Below the pieces are notes generated by a model that had not been told where the DNA came from, did no database searches, and worked only from the letters and a program-made list of their open reading frames with translations. This document shows, one piece after another, positions 23,915-30,607 of a DNA stretch of 64,000 nucleotides. How positions within the stretch are numbered: position 1 is the stretch's first letter; the number at the start of each line of letters is the position of its first letter. The translations under genes and the position numbers were made by a program. The DNA comes from Bradyrhizobium jicamae (GTDB lineage Bacteria > Pseudomonadota > Alphaproteobacteria > Rhizobiales > Xanthobacteraceae): NCBI RefSeq assembly GCF_018130695.1, contig NZ_JAFCJX010000033.1:1-64000 (forward strand), read 5' to 3'.

Positions 23915-24174
23915 TCCGGGCGGTCCTGACCGAGGTCGGAATCTTCCTGATCCCGTTCGTGGTCTATGCCCTGTTCCTGATTGCGACGCGCTCCGGCGTG
24001 ATGGCGCGGGCGTCCTGGCCGCTGCACATGCTGGCGAAGCTGACGCTCGGTGCGCTGGTGCTGGTCTTGATCGGCTTCGTGATGCTGGCGAATTTCAGCG
24101 GCGCGCCGCCAGGCTCGACCTATGTGCCCGCCCATATCGAGGATGGCCGGCTGGTGCCCGGAGTTGAGAAATGA
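23911..24174 (+). CDS. small membrane protein, DUF6111-like
   Basis: The 87-residue protein has two hydrophobic segments (about residues 8-26 and 40-62) with a short basic loop between, and a polar C-terminal tail (Tyr-Val-Pro-Ala-His-Ile-Glu-Asp-Gly-Arg-Leu-Val-Pro-Gly). This fits the DUF6111 family of inner-membrane proteins, function unknown. It overlaps the preceding CoA pyrophosphatase and the following tRNA nucleotidyltransferase-like gene by four bases each, so translation is coupled along the run. Confidence 0.75.
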   Translation: MIRAVLTEVGIFLIPFVVYALFLIATRSGVMARASWPLHMLAKLTLGALVLVLIGFVMLANFSGAPPGSTYVPAHIEDGRLVPGVEK

Positions 24175-25424
24175 CGGCGCGCGCACTGACCGACGCTCCG
24201 TGGTTGAAGTCGGGTCCGGCCGCGCGCGTGCTGGCGCTGCTCAATGGCGGCGGCGAGGAGGCGCGGGTGATCGGCGGCGCGGTGCGCAACGCGCTGATGG
24301 ACATCCCGCTCGGCGACATCGACATCGCGACGACGGCAGTTCCCGACGAGGTGGTGCGCCGCGCGAAGGAAGCCGGCATCAAGAGCGTGCCGACCGGGAT
24401 CGCGCACGGCACCGTGACGCTTGTGGTCGAGAGCGAGCCGTTCGAGGTGACGACCTTGCGCGAGGACACCGAGACCGACGGCCGCCGCGCCAAGGTCTCG
24501 TTCGGCCGCGACTGGGTGCGCGATGCCGAGCGGCGCGATTTCACCATCAATGGTCTCTCGGTCGACGCGGCCGGGGTCGTGCATGACCATGTCGGCGGTC
24601 TCGCCGACATCGAAGCGCGGCGCATTCGCTTCATCGGCGATCCCGCGCAGCGCATCGCCGAGGATTACCTGCGCATCCTGCGCTTCTTCCGCTTCCACGC
24701 CGCCTATGGCGACGGCGCGCCTGACCGCGCCGGCTATCTCGCCTGCATTTCAGGCCGCGGCGGCCTGTCGGGTCTCTCGGCCGAGCGCATCCGCATGGAG
24801 ATGCTGAAGCTCGTGGTCGCCAGGGGTGCGGCGTCCGCCGTCGTGGCGATGGCCGATGGCGGGCTGCTGCAGCCGCTGGTCGGCGGCGTCTGCTACACCG
24901 GGCCGTTCGCTGACATGATCGACATCGAGCAGGCGATGGGGCTTGACCCGAGCGCGATCCGCCGGCTCGGGGCGCTGACGGTTGCGGTGACCGAAGACGC
25001 GCGGCGGGTGACGACGCGGCTGCGGCTCTCCAATGCCGAGGCCAAGGCGCTGGATTCGATGGGCCATCGCTGGTGGCGGTTGCCGGGCATGGACGAGGCG
25101 CGGGCGCGACGCCGGCTCTACCGGCTCGGCGTGGAGTCCTATCGCGATCGGCTGCTGCTCGCCTGGGCACGCAGCGGCGCGTCGAGCGACGTCGCGCAGT
25201 GGCGCGCGCTCGCGACGCTGCCGCAGCGCTGGCAGGCCCCTCACTTTCCGTTGAAGGCTGCGGATTTCATCGCCCGCGGGATTGCGGAAGGGCCGGCACT
25301 CGGGCATGTGCTGGCCTTGGCCGAGGACGCTTGGCTCGCGGCGGACTTCCCTCTCGAGCCATCGGCGCTGTCGGCCATCGCCGACCAGACCATTTCCCGT
25401 TTCAGGCGCGACCACAGGCTGTGA
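24171..25424 (+). CDS. CCA-adding enzyme / poly(A) polymerase family tRNA nucleotidyltransferase
   Basis: The 417-residue class II nucleotidyltransferase has the catalytic signature Gly-Gly-Ala-Val-Arg-Asn-x-Leu near residues 35-43, followed by Gly-Asp-Ile-Asp-Ile-Ala (about 49-54) with the two metal-binding Asp. Arg-Arg-Asp-Phe-Thr-Ile-Asn near 122 and Glu-Asp-Tyr-Leu-Arg-Ile-Leu-Arg-Phe-Phe-Arg-Phe near 163 are further family motifs. It adds or repairs the CCA end of tRNAs. A C-terminal part (250-417) is the variable tail of alphaproteobacterial members. It lies inside a 4-base-overlap run. Confidence 0.88.
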   Translation: MTARALTDAPWLKSGPAARVLALLNGGGEEARVIGGAVRNALMDIPLGDIDIATTAVPDEVVRRAKEAGIKSVPTGIAHGTVTLVVESEPFEVTTLREDTETDGRRAKVSFGRDWVRDAERRDFTINGLSVDAAGVVHDHVGGLADIEARRIRFIGDPAQRIAEDYLRILRFFRFHAAYGDGAPDRAGYLACISGRGGLSGLSAERIRMEMLKLVVARGAASAVVAMADGGLLQPLVGGVCYTGPFADMIDIEQAMGLDPSAIRRLGALTVAVTEDARRVTTRLRLSNAEAKALDSMGHRWWRLPGMDEARARRRLYRLGVESYRDRLLLAWARSGASSDVAQWRALATLPQRWQAPHFPLKAADFIARGIAEGPALGHVLALAEDAWLAADFPLEPSALSAIADQTISRFRRDHRL

Positions 25425-26185
25425 ACCTTCTTTCAGGCTTCGCCAACATCTCGCTCGCCCAGCTTGTTCTCGTTGCAGCCGTTGCTTTGTTTGCTTCCGT
25501 GATCGGCGGTCTCGCCGGTTACGGCACCGGCGCGCTGATGCCGCTGGTGCTGGTGCCGCTGGTCGGCGCGGAGCCCGTGGTGCCGATCATCGCGATCTCC
25601 TCGATCTTCACCAATCTCAGCCGCTTCGTCGCCTATGTCCGTTATGCCGACCGCCGCAAGGCGGGCATCGTGGTCGCGTGCGCGATCCTCACCACCGCGC
25701 TCGGCGCCTACGGCTATACGCGGCTGACCGGCAAGGGCGCGGCCATCGTGATCGGCAGCATGCTGATCCTGAGCGTGCCGCTGCGCCGCATGCTTCGCCG
25801 TCACAGCGTGCGGATCGGTGATAGCGGTCTGGCCGCCGGCGCTGTCGGTTACGGCGTTCTGGTCGGCGGCACCTCGGGCTCCGGCGTGATCCTGCTGTCG
25901 CTGTTGATGGCGGCGGGCCTCGAAGGCGCCGCCGTGATCGCGACCGACGCGGTGATCTCGCTTGCGACCAGTGCGGTGAAGATCTCGGTGTTCGGCATGG
26001 CCGGCGCCGTCAGCGCGCAGGTGCTGGCCTTTGCCGTGTTGATCGGCGGCATCGCGATCCCCGGCGCATTCCTCGCCAAGGCCTTCGTCGAGCGGATGCC
26101 GGTGCATATCCACACCTGGATCCTCGATGCCGCGGTGATCACCGGCGGCCTCGTGATGATCTCGAGCGCGCTGCGGGCTCTCTGA
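25421..26185 (+). CDS. sulfite exporter TauE/SafE family permease
   Basis: The 254-residue protein starts with GTG at 25421, overlapping the preceding stop by four bases (GTGA). It contains about eight hydrophobic segments in two halves, the TauE/SafE layout, with the Gly-Gly-Leu-Ala-Gly-Tyr-Gly-Thr-Gly motif in the first half (about 24-32) and Gly-Gly-Thr-Ser-Gly-Ser-Gly in the second (about 148-154). TauE-type proteins move sulfonates or related anions; the substrate here is unknown. It is the last gene of the run that began with DUF1285. Confidence 0.85.
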   Translation: MNLLSGFANISLAQLVLVAAVALFASVIGGLAGYGTGALMPLVLVPLVGAEPVVPIIAISSIFTNLSRFVAYVRYADRRKAGIVVACAILTTALGAYGYTRLTGKGAAIVIGSMLILSVPLRRMLRRHSVRIGDSGLAAGAVGYGVLVGGTSGSGVILLSLLMAAGLEGAAVIATDAVISLATSAVKISVFGMAGAVSAQVLAFAVLIGGIAIPGAFLAKAFVERMPVHIHTWILDAAVITGGLVMISSALRAL

Positions 26186-26221
26186 TGAGGGCGAGAGCCC
26201 GCTGACAGTCAGGCGCGATCG

Positions 26222-26503
26222 TTACGCCGCCTTGCGCTTTTTCTTCTTGCGATCGTCGTCCTCGGCCTCATCGTCCTCTGCTTCGTCGCCGTTCTCGTCT
26301 TCATCCTCGTCGTGATCTTCGTCCTCGTCCTCGGAATCATCGAGCTCGGTGGATTCGAGTGCAATGAGCGGCAGCGTGTCGCGGAACAGGTCGCCATCGA
26401 CGCCCATCCAGAGACACTCGGCCTTGTCCTCGCTGACTTCCACCACCGTGACCGGGTGGCCGCCGGATTTCAGGATCGCGACGTCGCCTGGTTTCAGTTC
26501 CAT
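26222..26503 (-). CDS. YodC/DUF2158 family protein with acidic tail
   Basis: The first 50 residues or so are a complete DUF2158 (YodC-like) domain: Leu-Lys-Pro-Gly-Asp-Val-Ala-Ile-Leu-Lys-Ser-Gly-Gly-His-Pro-Val-Thr-Val, then Cys-Leu-Trp. A tail of about 40 residues follows, almost all Asp and Glu, ending in a run of Lys and Arg. The domain itself is normally about 60 residues, so the tail is an added extension. Function of the family is unknown; the acidic-basic tail could contact nucleic-acid-binding partners, which is only a guess. Confidence 0.75.
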   Translation of the reverse strand: MELKPGDVAILKSGGHPVTVVEVSEDKAECLWMGVDGDLFRDTLPLIALESTELDDSEDEDEDHDEDEDENGDEAEDDEAEDDDRKKKKRKAA

Positions 26504-26616
26504 GATTTCCCTCCGCGTTTGATGACGCGGACGGCAGGCTAGCGAGCGGTGATGACAGTCCGATCACGATCCACGCGTCGCGCGGTGGATTTGTCGTGGA
26601 AACTATTGGTGAGGAA

Positions 26617-27363
26617 CTACTTGCGCGCGGCCGGCACCAACTCGGTCAGCGAGCGGATGACGCGGTCGGGCTTCACGGTCGAGCCCGGCGGCAGGCCGTC
26701 GCCATGGACATCGATCCAGATCGAGTAGATGCCGAGCCGCTGCGGCGTCACGACTTCCCATTCGAGATTGTCGCCGATCATCCAGGTGTCCGCAGGCGTG
26801 ACGCCGAGCGCTTCCATCGCATGCAGATAGGCGCGCTCCTCCGGCTTGCCGAACCCGTGCTCACCCTCGATCTGGATGTGATCGAAGCGATGCGTCAGCT
26901 CGAAGCGCTCGACCTTGGCGCGCTGCATCTCGGCGGCACCGTTGGTGACCAGCGCGAGCTTGACGCCGTGCGCCTTGAACGCGTCGATCGCGTCATGCGC
27001 GCCCGGGAATACGAAGATCGCCTCTTCGCGATAGGTGGTGAAGCGGTCGGCGAGCCGATTGGCGAGATCGTCGGGCAGGGCGCGCAGGCCCTCGGCTGCC
27101 AGCGCCGCGAAGCCGCCGCGCACCGTCAGCCGCCGCGCCTCGCCGAGCTTCATCCGCCAGATCGGCTCGGCGGTGGACCAGAACTGCCGCGCATAGGCCA
27201 GCACGGCGGCCGCGACCTGATGCGGCGGCAGCGGCGATAATTCCCCGGCGAATTCCTCCGCGATCGTGTTCCAGGCGATCTCGGGCCGGCCGTAAGCCGA
27301 CAGGATGGTGTCATCCATGTCGATCAGCATCGCCCGCGGCAGTTTTGTCGTCGTCACGGCCAT
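26617..27363 (-). CDS. HAD family hydrolase
   Basis: From the ATG at 27363 the product is 248 residues. Motif I is Asp15-Met-Asp-Asp-Thr-Ile (Asp nucleophile), motif II is Leu-Val-Thr-Asn-Gly (about 141-145), and motifs III/IV are Lys-Pro-Glu then Met-Ile-Gly-Asp-Asn-Leu-Glu-Trp-Glu-Val. This places it in the haloacid dehalogenase phosphatases, subtype with a helical cap (residues 20-90). The substrate is not known. Its start overlaps the hemF-type gene by 10 bases, so the two are translated together. Confidence 0.87.
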   Translation of the reverse strand: MAVTTTKLPRAMLIDMDDTILSAYGRPEIAWNTIAEEFAGELSPLPPHQVAAAVLAYARQFWSTAEPIWRMKLGEARRLTVRGGFAALAAEGLRALPDDLANRLADRFTTYREEAIFVFPGAHDAIDAFKAHGVKLALVTNGAAEMQRAKVERFELTHRFDHIQIEGEHGFGKPEERAYLHAMEALGVTPADTWMIGDNLEWEVVTPQRLGIYSIWIDVHGDGLPPGSTVKPDRVIRSLTELVPAARK

Positions 27364-28250
27364 TTCACCTCCGGCGGCAGCGACGACAAGATCGAATCCA
27401 CATTGCCGCCGGTCTTCAGCCCGAAGATCGTGCCGCGATCGTAGAGCAGGTTGAACTCGACATAGCGTCCGCGGCGGATCAGCTGCTCCTCGCGGTCGGC
27501 TTCCGTCCACGGCGCCGCGAAATTGCGCCGCACCAGCTCCGGATAAATCTTCAGGAATGCGCGGCCGACGTCCTGGGTGAAGGCGAGGTCGGCGTCCCAG
27601 TCGCCGCTGTCATGCCAGTCGTAGAAGATGCCGCCGATGCCGCGCGCCTCTTTCCGGTGCGGCAGGTAGAAATAGTCGTCGCACCACTTCTTGTACTTGT
27701 CGTAATAGGCAACGCCGTTCGGCCCGGTACAGGCTTCCTTCATCGCGGCATGGAAGGCGACCGTGTCGGCGTCCTCCTGGGTGCGGCGGCGGTCGAGCAC
27801 CGGCGTCAGATCGGCGCCGCCGCCGAACCACGCCTTGGTGGTGACGACGAAGCGCGTGTTCATGTGCACGGCGGGCACGTTCGGATTGTGCATGTGCGCG
27901 ATCAGCGAGATGCCCGAGGCCCAGAACCGGGGATCGTCGGCGGCACCCGGAATCTGCGCGCGGAATTCCGGCGCGAACTCGCCATGCACGGTCGAGCAGT
28001 GCACGCCGACCTTCTCGAACAGCCGGCCCTTCATGACCGACATCACGCCGCCGCCGCCGGGCTTGCCGGAATGGTCGGTGCGATCCCAGGGCGTGCGCAC
28101 GAAACGGCCGGCCTCGCCCGAATAGAGCGAAGCGGGCGCGTCGTCCTCGAGCCGCTCGAACGCCGCGCAGATGTCGTTGCGCAGTTCCTCGAACCAGGCC
28201 CGCGCGCGGCTCTTGCGATCCTCGATGATGGCGGTGTCGGTGGGCAGCAT
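27354..28250 (-). CDS. hemF: oxygen-dependent coproporphyrinogen III oxidase
   Basis: The 298-residue protein has the family's usual length and motifs: Gly-Gly-Gly-Gly-Val-Met-Ser-Val-Met-Lys-Gly (about residues 64-74), Ser-x-Ile-Ala-His-Met-His-Asn-Pro, Trp-Phe-Gly-Gly-Gly-Ala-Asp-Leu-Thr-Pro, and Arg-Gly-x-Tyr-Val-Glu-Phe-Asn-Leu-Leu-Tyr-Asp-Arg-Gly. It converts coproporphyrinogen III to protoporphyrinogen IX in haem synthesis under oxygen. It lies 3 bases after queD's stop region and overlaps the HAD gene, making it a member of the trmL-queE-queD-hemF-HAD set. Confidence 0.96.
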   Translation of the reverse strand: MLPTDTAIIEDRKSRARAWFEELRNDICAAFERLEDDAPASLYSGEAGRFVRTPWDRTDHSGKPGGGGVMSVMKGRLFEKVGVHCSTVHGEFAPEFRAQIPGAADDPRFWASGISLIAHMHNPNVPAVHMNTRFVVTTKAWFGGGADLTPVLDRRRTQEDADTVAFHAAMKEACTGPNGVAYYDKYKKWCDDYFYLPHRKEARGIGGIFYDWHDSGDWDADLAFTQDVGRAFLKIYPELVRRNFAAPWTEADREEQLIRRGRYVEFNLLYDRGTIFGLKTGGNVDSILSSLPPEVKWP

Positions 28251-28252
28251 GG

Positions 28253-28618
28253 CTATTCCCGCGGTCCGTAATAGGTGCAGCTCTCGTTGCAGCTGTCGCG
28301 ATGCACGCTGACGCGGGTCAGCTTGCCGGTGTGCTGCAGCCGTTCCCAGATGAAACGCGACAGGTTCTCCAGCGTCGGCAGGCCGAGCGCCTCGATCCGG
28401 TTGAGCAGCTTGTGGTCGAGCGTCTTCTGCACCTCGGCCATGCTGCGTTCGAGCAGGCCGAGATCAACAACCATGCCCGTCTTCGGGTCCGGCGTGCCGC
28501 GGATGGTGACTTCAGTGCGGAAGGAGTGGCCGTGGATCTCCTCGCTGCCGGCGCCAAAGGTCGTTCCGGACAGCGCATGGGCCGCCTCGAAGCGGAACGA
28601 TTTCGTCAGTTCCCACAT
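28253..28618 (-). CDS. queD: 6-carboxy-5,6,7,8-tetrahydropterin synthase
   Basis: The 121-residue protein is of the PTPS/QueD fold. It shows Phe-Glu-Ala-Ala-His-Ala-Leu near residue 12, His-Gly-His-Ser-Phe (zinc ligands, about 29-33), Met-Val-Val-Asp-Leu (about 49-53), and Leu-Asp-His-Lys-Leu-Leu-Asn near 70, with a Cys near the C terminus (Cys-Asn-Glu-Ser-Cys). It makes 6-carboxytetrahydropterin from dihydroneopterin triphosphate for preQ0/queuosine. The ATG at 28618 is chosen; a TTG three codons upstream is possible. It follows queE closely. Confidence 0.93.
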   Translation of the reverse strand: MWELTKSFRFEAAHALSGTTFGAGSEEIHGHSFRTEVTIRGTPDPKTGMVVDLGLLERSMAEVQKTLDHKLLNRIEALGLPTLENLSRFIWERLQHTGKLTRVSVHRDSCNESCTYYGPRE

Positions 28619-28636
28619 CTCTCTCAAATCCAGTCT

Positions 28637-29272
28637 CTATCTGATGCCGAGCGTCTTGTGCGTCTGCACGCTCAGCCGCCATTGCGGATGTGCAAGGCAG
28701 TATTCGATCGCACGCTTCGTATTGGCGATCACATCGGGTCCGTCCATCGGCTGCAGCGAGAAGCGCTCGAAGGAAAGCGCGGCAAAATCCTCAGGCCGGT
28801 TCTCTGCCTGCGGATAGACCAGCTTCAGCTCATGCCCCTTGCGGACCACGAGCTCGGCGTCGGCCTTGGGGCTGACGCAGATCCAGTCGAGGCCATCAGG
28901 GGTCGCGATGGTGCCGTTGGTCTCGACCGCGATGGCAAAGCCGCGCGCGTGCAGGGCATCGATCAGGGCGGCGTCGACCTGCAGCAGCGGCTCGCCGCCG
29001 GTCAGCACGACATAGCGGTCGGCCGCGCCGCCGGTCCATTGTGCCGCGACGGTGTCGGCGAGATCGTTCGCGGTGGCGTAACGGCCGCCGAGCGTGCCGT
29101 CGGTGCCGACGAAGTCGGTGTCGCAGAACTGGCAGACCGCGCTGGCACGGTCCTGCTCGCGGCCGCTCCAGAGATTGCAGCCGGCGAACCGGCAGAACAC
29201 GGAGGCGCGGCCCGCCTGGGCGCCTTCGCCCTGCAGGGTCAGAAAGATTTCCTTGACCGCGTAACTCACCAA
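28637..29272 (-). CDS. queE: 7-carboxy-7-deazaguanine synthase (radical SAM)
   Basis: The 211-residue radical SAM protein has Gln-Gly-Glu-Gly near residue 14 and an unusual cluster motif Cys32-x14-Cys47-x2-Cys50 in place of the common Cys-x3-Cys-x2-Cys. That spacing is known in proteobacterial QueE. A Thr-Gly-Gly-Glu-Pro-Leu-Leu-Gln motif near residue 90 is diagnostic. It converts carboxytetrahydropterin into CDG, the next step after QueD. The gene lies 7 bases after trmL and 18 bases before queD. Confidence 0.95.
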   Translation of the reverse strand: MVSYAVKEIFLTLQGEGAQAGRASVFCRFAGCNLWSGREQDRASAVCQFCDTDFVGTDGTLGGRYATANDLADTVAAQWTGGAADRYVVLTGGEPLLQVDAALIDALHARGFAIAVETNGTIATPDGLDWICVSPKADAELVVRKGHELKLVYPQAENRPEDFAALSFERFSLQPMDGPDVIANTKRAIEYCLAHPQWRLSVQTHKTLGIR

Positions 29273-29279
29273 AAAGCCC

Positions 29280-29735
29280 TCAGAAACTCGTGCCGGTCTG
29301 GCGCAGCGCCTCGCCGACGGCCATGGCCGCCGTCACCGCCACATTGAGCGAGCGCATCGGCGGCTTGATCGGGATCACGAGCCGCGCATCGGCCGCCGCC
29401 ACCACCGCGTCGGTCACCCCTGCGGTCTCCCGCCCGAACAGCAGCACGTCGGAGGCGGTGTACTGGAAGTCCAGATAGGACGTCGCCGCCCTGGTCGTGA
29501 ACAGGACCAGCCGGCAGCGCGCCTCGTTACGCCATTCCTCGAATTTTGACCATGAGTCGTGGCGCATCAGGCGGACCTGGTCGAGATAGTCCATTCCCGC
29601 CCGGCGGAAGTTGCGGTCGGAGGCGTCGAAGCCGGCCGGCTCGATGATGTGGGCGGCCACGTCCAGGCAGGCGCAGAGCCGCAGGATAGTCCCTGTATTC
29701 TGGGGGATATCGGGCTGGAACAACGCGATCTGCAT
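29280..29735 (-). CDS. trmL: tRNA (cytidine(34)-2'-O)-methyltransferase (SPOUT)
   Basis: From the ATG at 29735 the protein is 151 residues, the usual TrmL size; the upstream part of the long frame is not supported. Motifs: Leu-Phe-Gln-Pro-Asp-Ile-Pro-Gln-Asn-Thr-Gly-Thr (residues 5-16), Phe-Gly-Arg-Glu-Thr-Ala-Gly-Val near 100, and Ile-Pro-Ile-x-Pro-Pro-Met-Arg-Ser-Leu-Asn-Val near 124. This is the knotted SPOUT AdoMet site. It methylates the wobble nucleotide of tRNA-Leu. First gene of a five-gene minus-strand set, so wobble methylation and queuosine precursor genes share a transcript. It is divergent from petA. Confidence 0.9.
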   Translation of the reverse strand: MQIALFQPDIPQNTGTILRLCACLDVAAHIIEPAGFDASDRNFRRAGMDYLDQVRLMRHDSWSKFEEWRNEARCRLVLFTTRAATSYLDFQYTASDVLLFGRETAGVTDAVVAAADARLVIPIKPPMRSLNVAVTAAMAVGEALRQTGTSF

Positions 29736-30013
29736 GATCTCAAAGGGCCTTGTGAAGTCCTGACGAAATGTCTCTGGAAAACATCGCTTGGCGCGGAATT
29801 CGTGCATTGCACGCTCGCGAGCCGATAGCGGGCTTGCGCTCGTCCGGCAAGGGTGCCAATAGAACGATTCTGGACTGCTGTTCCGCCAAATTGGGGTGTG
29901 GAATGGTGGTTTTCTGCCGCCGCGGGGGCCGCGGGCGCCGGCAGCCTTTCCGGGCGCGTTCCGCGCTCTCCGGGGCGGTTCCACCGGCTGCATAAGAGAA
30001 AGGGCTAGGAATC

Positions 30014-30544
30014 GTGACGACAGCGTCTTCGGCGGACCATCCGACACGCCGTGATTTCCTTTTTGTTGCAACCGGGGCCGTTGCAGCGGTTGGCGCTGCC
30101 GCCACCGTCTGGCCGTTCGTTGCTCAGATGAACCCGGATGCGGCGACCATCGCCGCCGGCGCGCCGATCGAGGTCGACCTGACGCCGGTCGCCGAGGGGC
30201 AGGACATCAAGGTGTTCTGGCGCGGCAAGCCGATCTACATCAGCCATCGCACCAAGAAGCAGATCGAGGAAGCCCAGAAGGTGCCGCTCTCGAGCCTGCC
30301 CGATCCGCAGGCCGACTCGGCCCGCGTCAAGGCTGGCCATGAGCAGTGGCTGGTCGTGATCGGCATCTGCACCCATCTCGGCTGTATCCCGATCGCTCAT
30401 GAGGGCAATTACGACGGCTTCTTCTGCCCCTGCCACGGCTCGCAATACGACTCGTCCGGCCGTATCCGCCAGGGGCCCGCGCCCGCGAACCTGCCGGTGC
30501 CGCCCTACACCTTCGTTTCCGACACCAAAATCCAGATCGGCTAA
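30014..30544 (+). CDS. petA: Rieske iron-sulfur subunit of cytochrome bc1 (ubiquinol-cytochrome c reductase)
   Basis: The 176-residue Rieske protein starts with GTG at 30014. It has a Thr-Arg-Arg-Asp-Phe-Leu Tat-type motif (residues 11-16) and an N-terminal membrane anchor (about 18-40). The cluster ligands are Cys119-Thr-His121-Leu-Gly-Cys124 and Cys138-Pro-Cys140-His141-Gly. It shuttles electrons from ubiquinol to cytochrome c1. It is followed after 63 bases by the b/c1 fusion gene. Confidence 0.96.
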   Translation: MTTASSADHPTRRDFLFVATGAVAAVGAAATVWPFVAQMNPDAATIAAGAPIEVDLTPVAEGQDIKVFWRGKPIYISHRTKKQIEEAQKVPLSSLPDPQADSARVKAGHEQWLVVIGICTHLGCIPIAHEGNYDGFFCPCHGSQYDSSGRIRQGPAPANLPVPPYTFVSDTKIQIG

Positions 30545-30607
30545 GCCTTGGGCTCCCCGCCCGAGGCTTGAACCCGTCGCGTCGTTTTTCTTCTCAGGAT
30601 CGCATCA

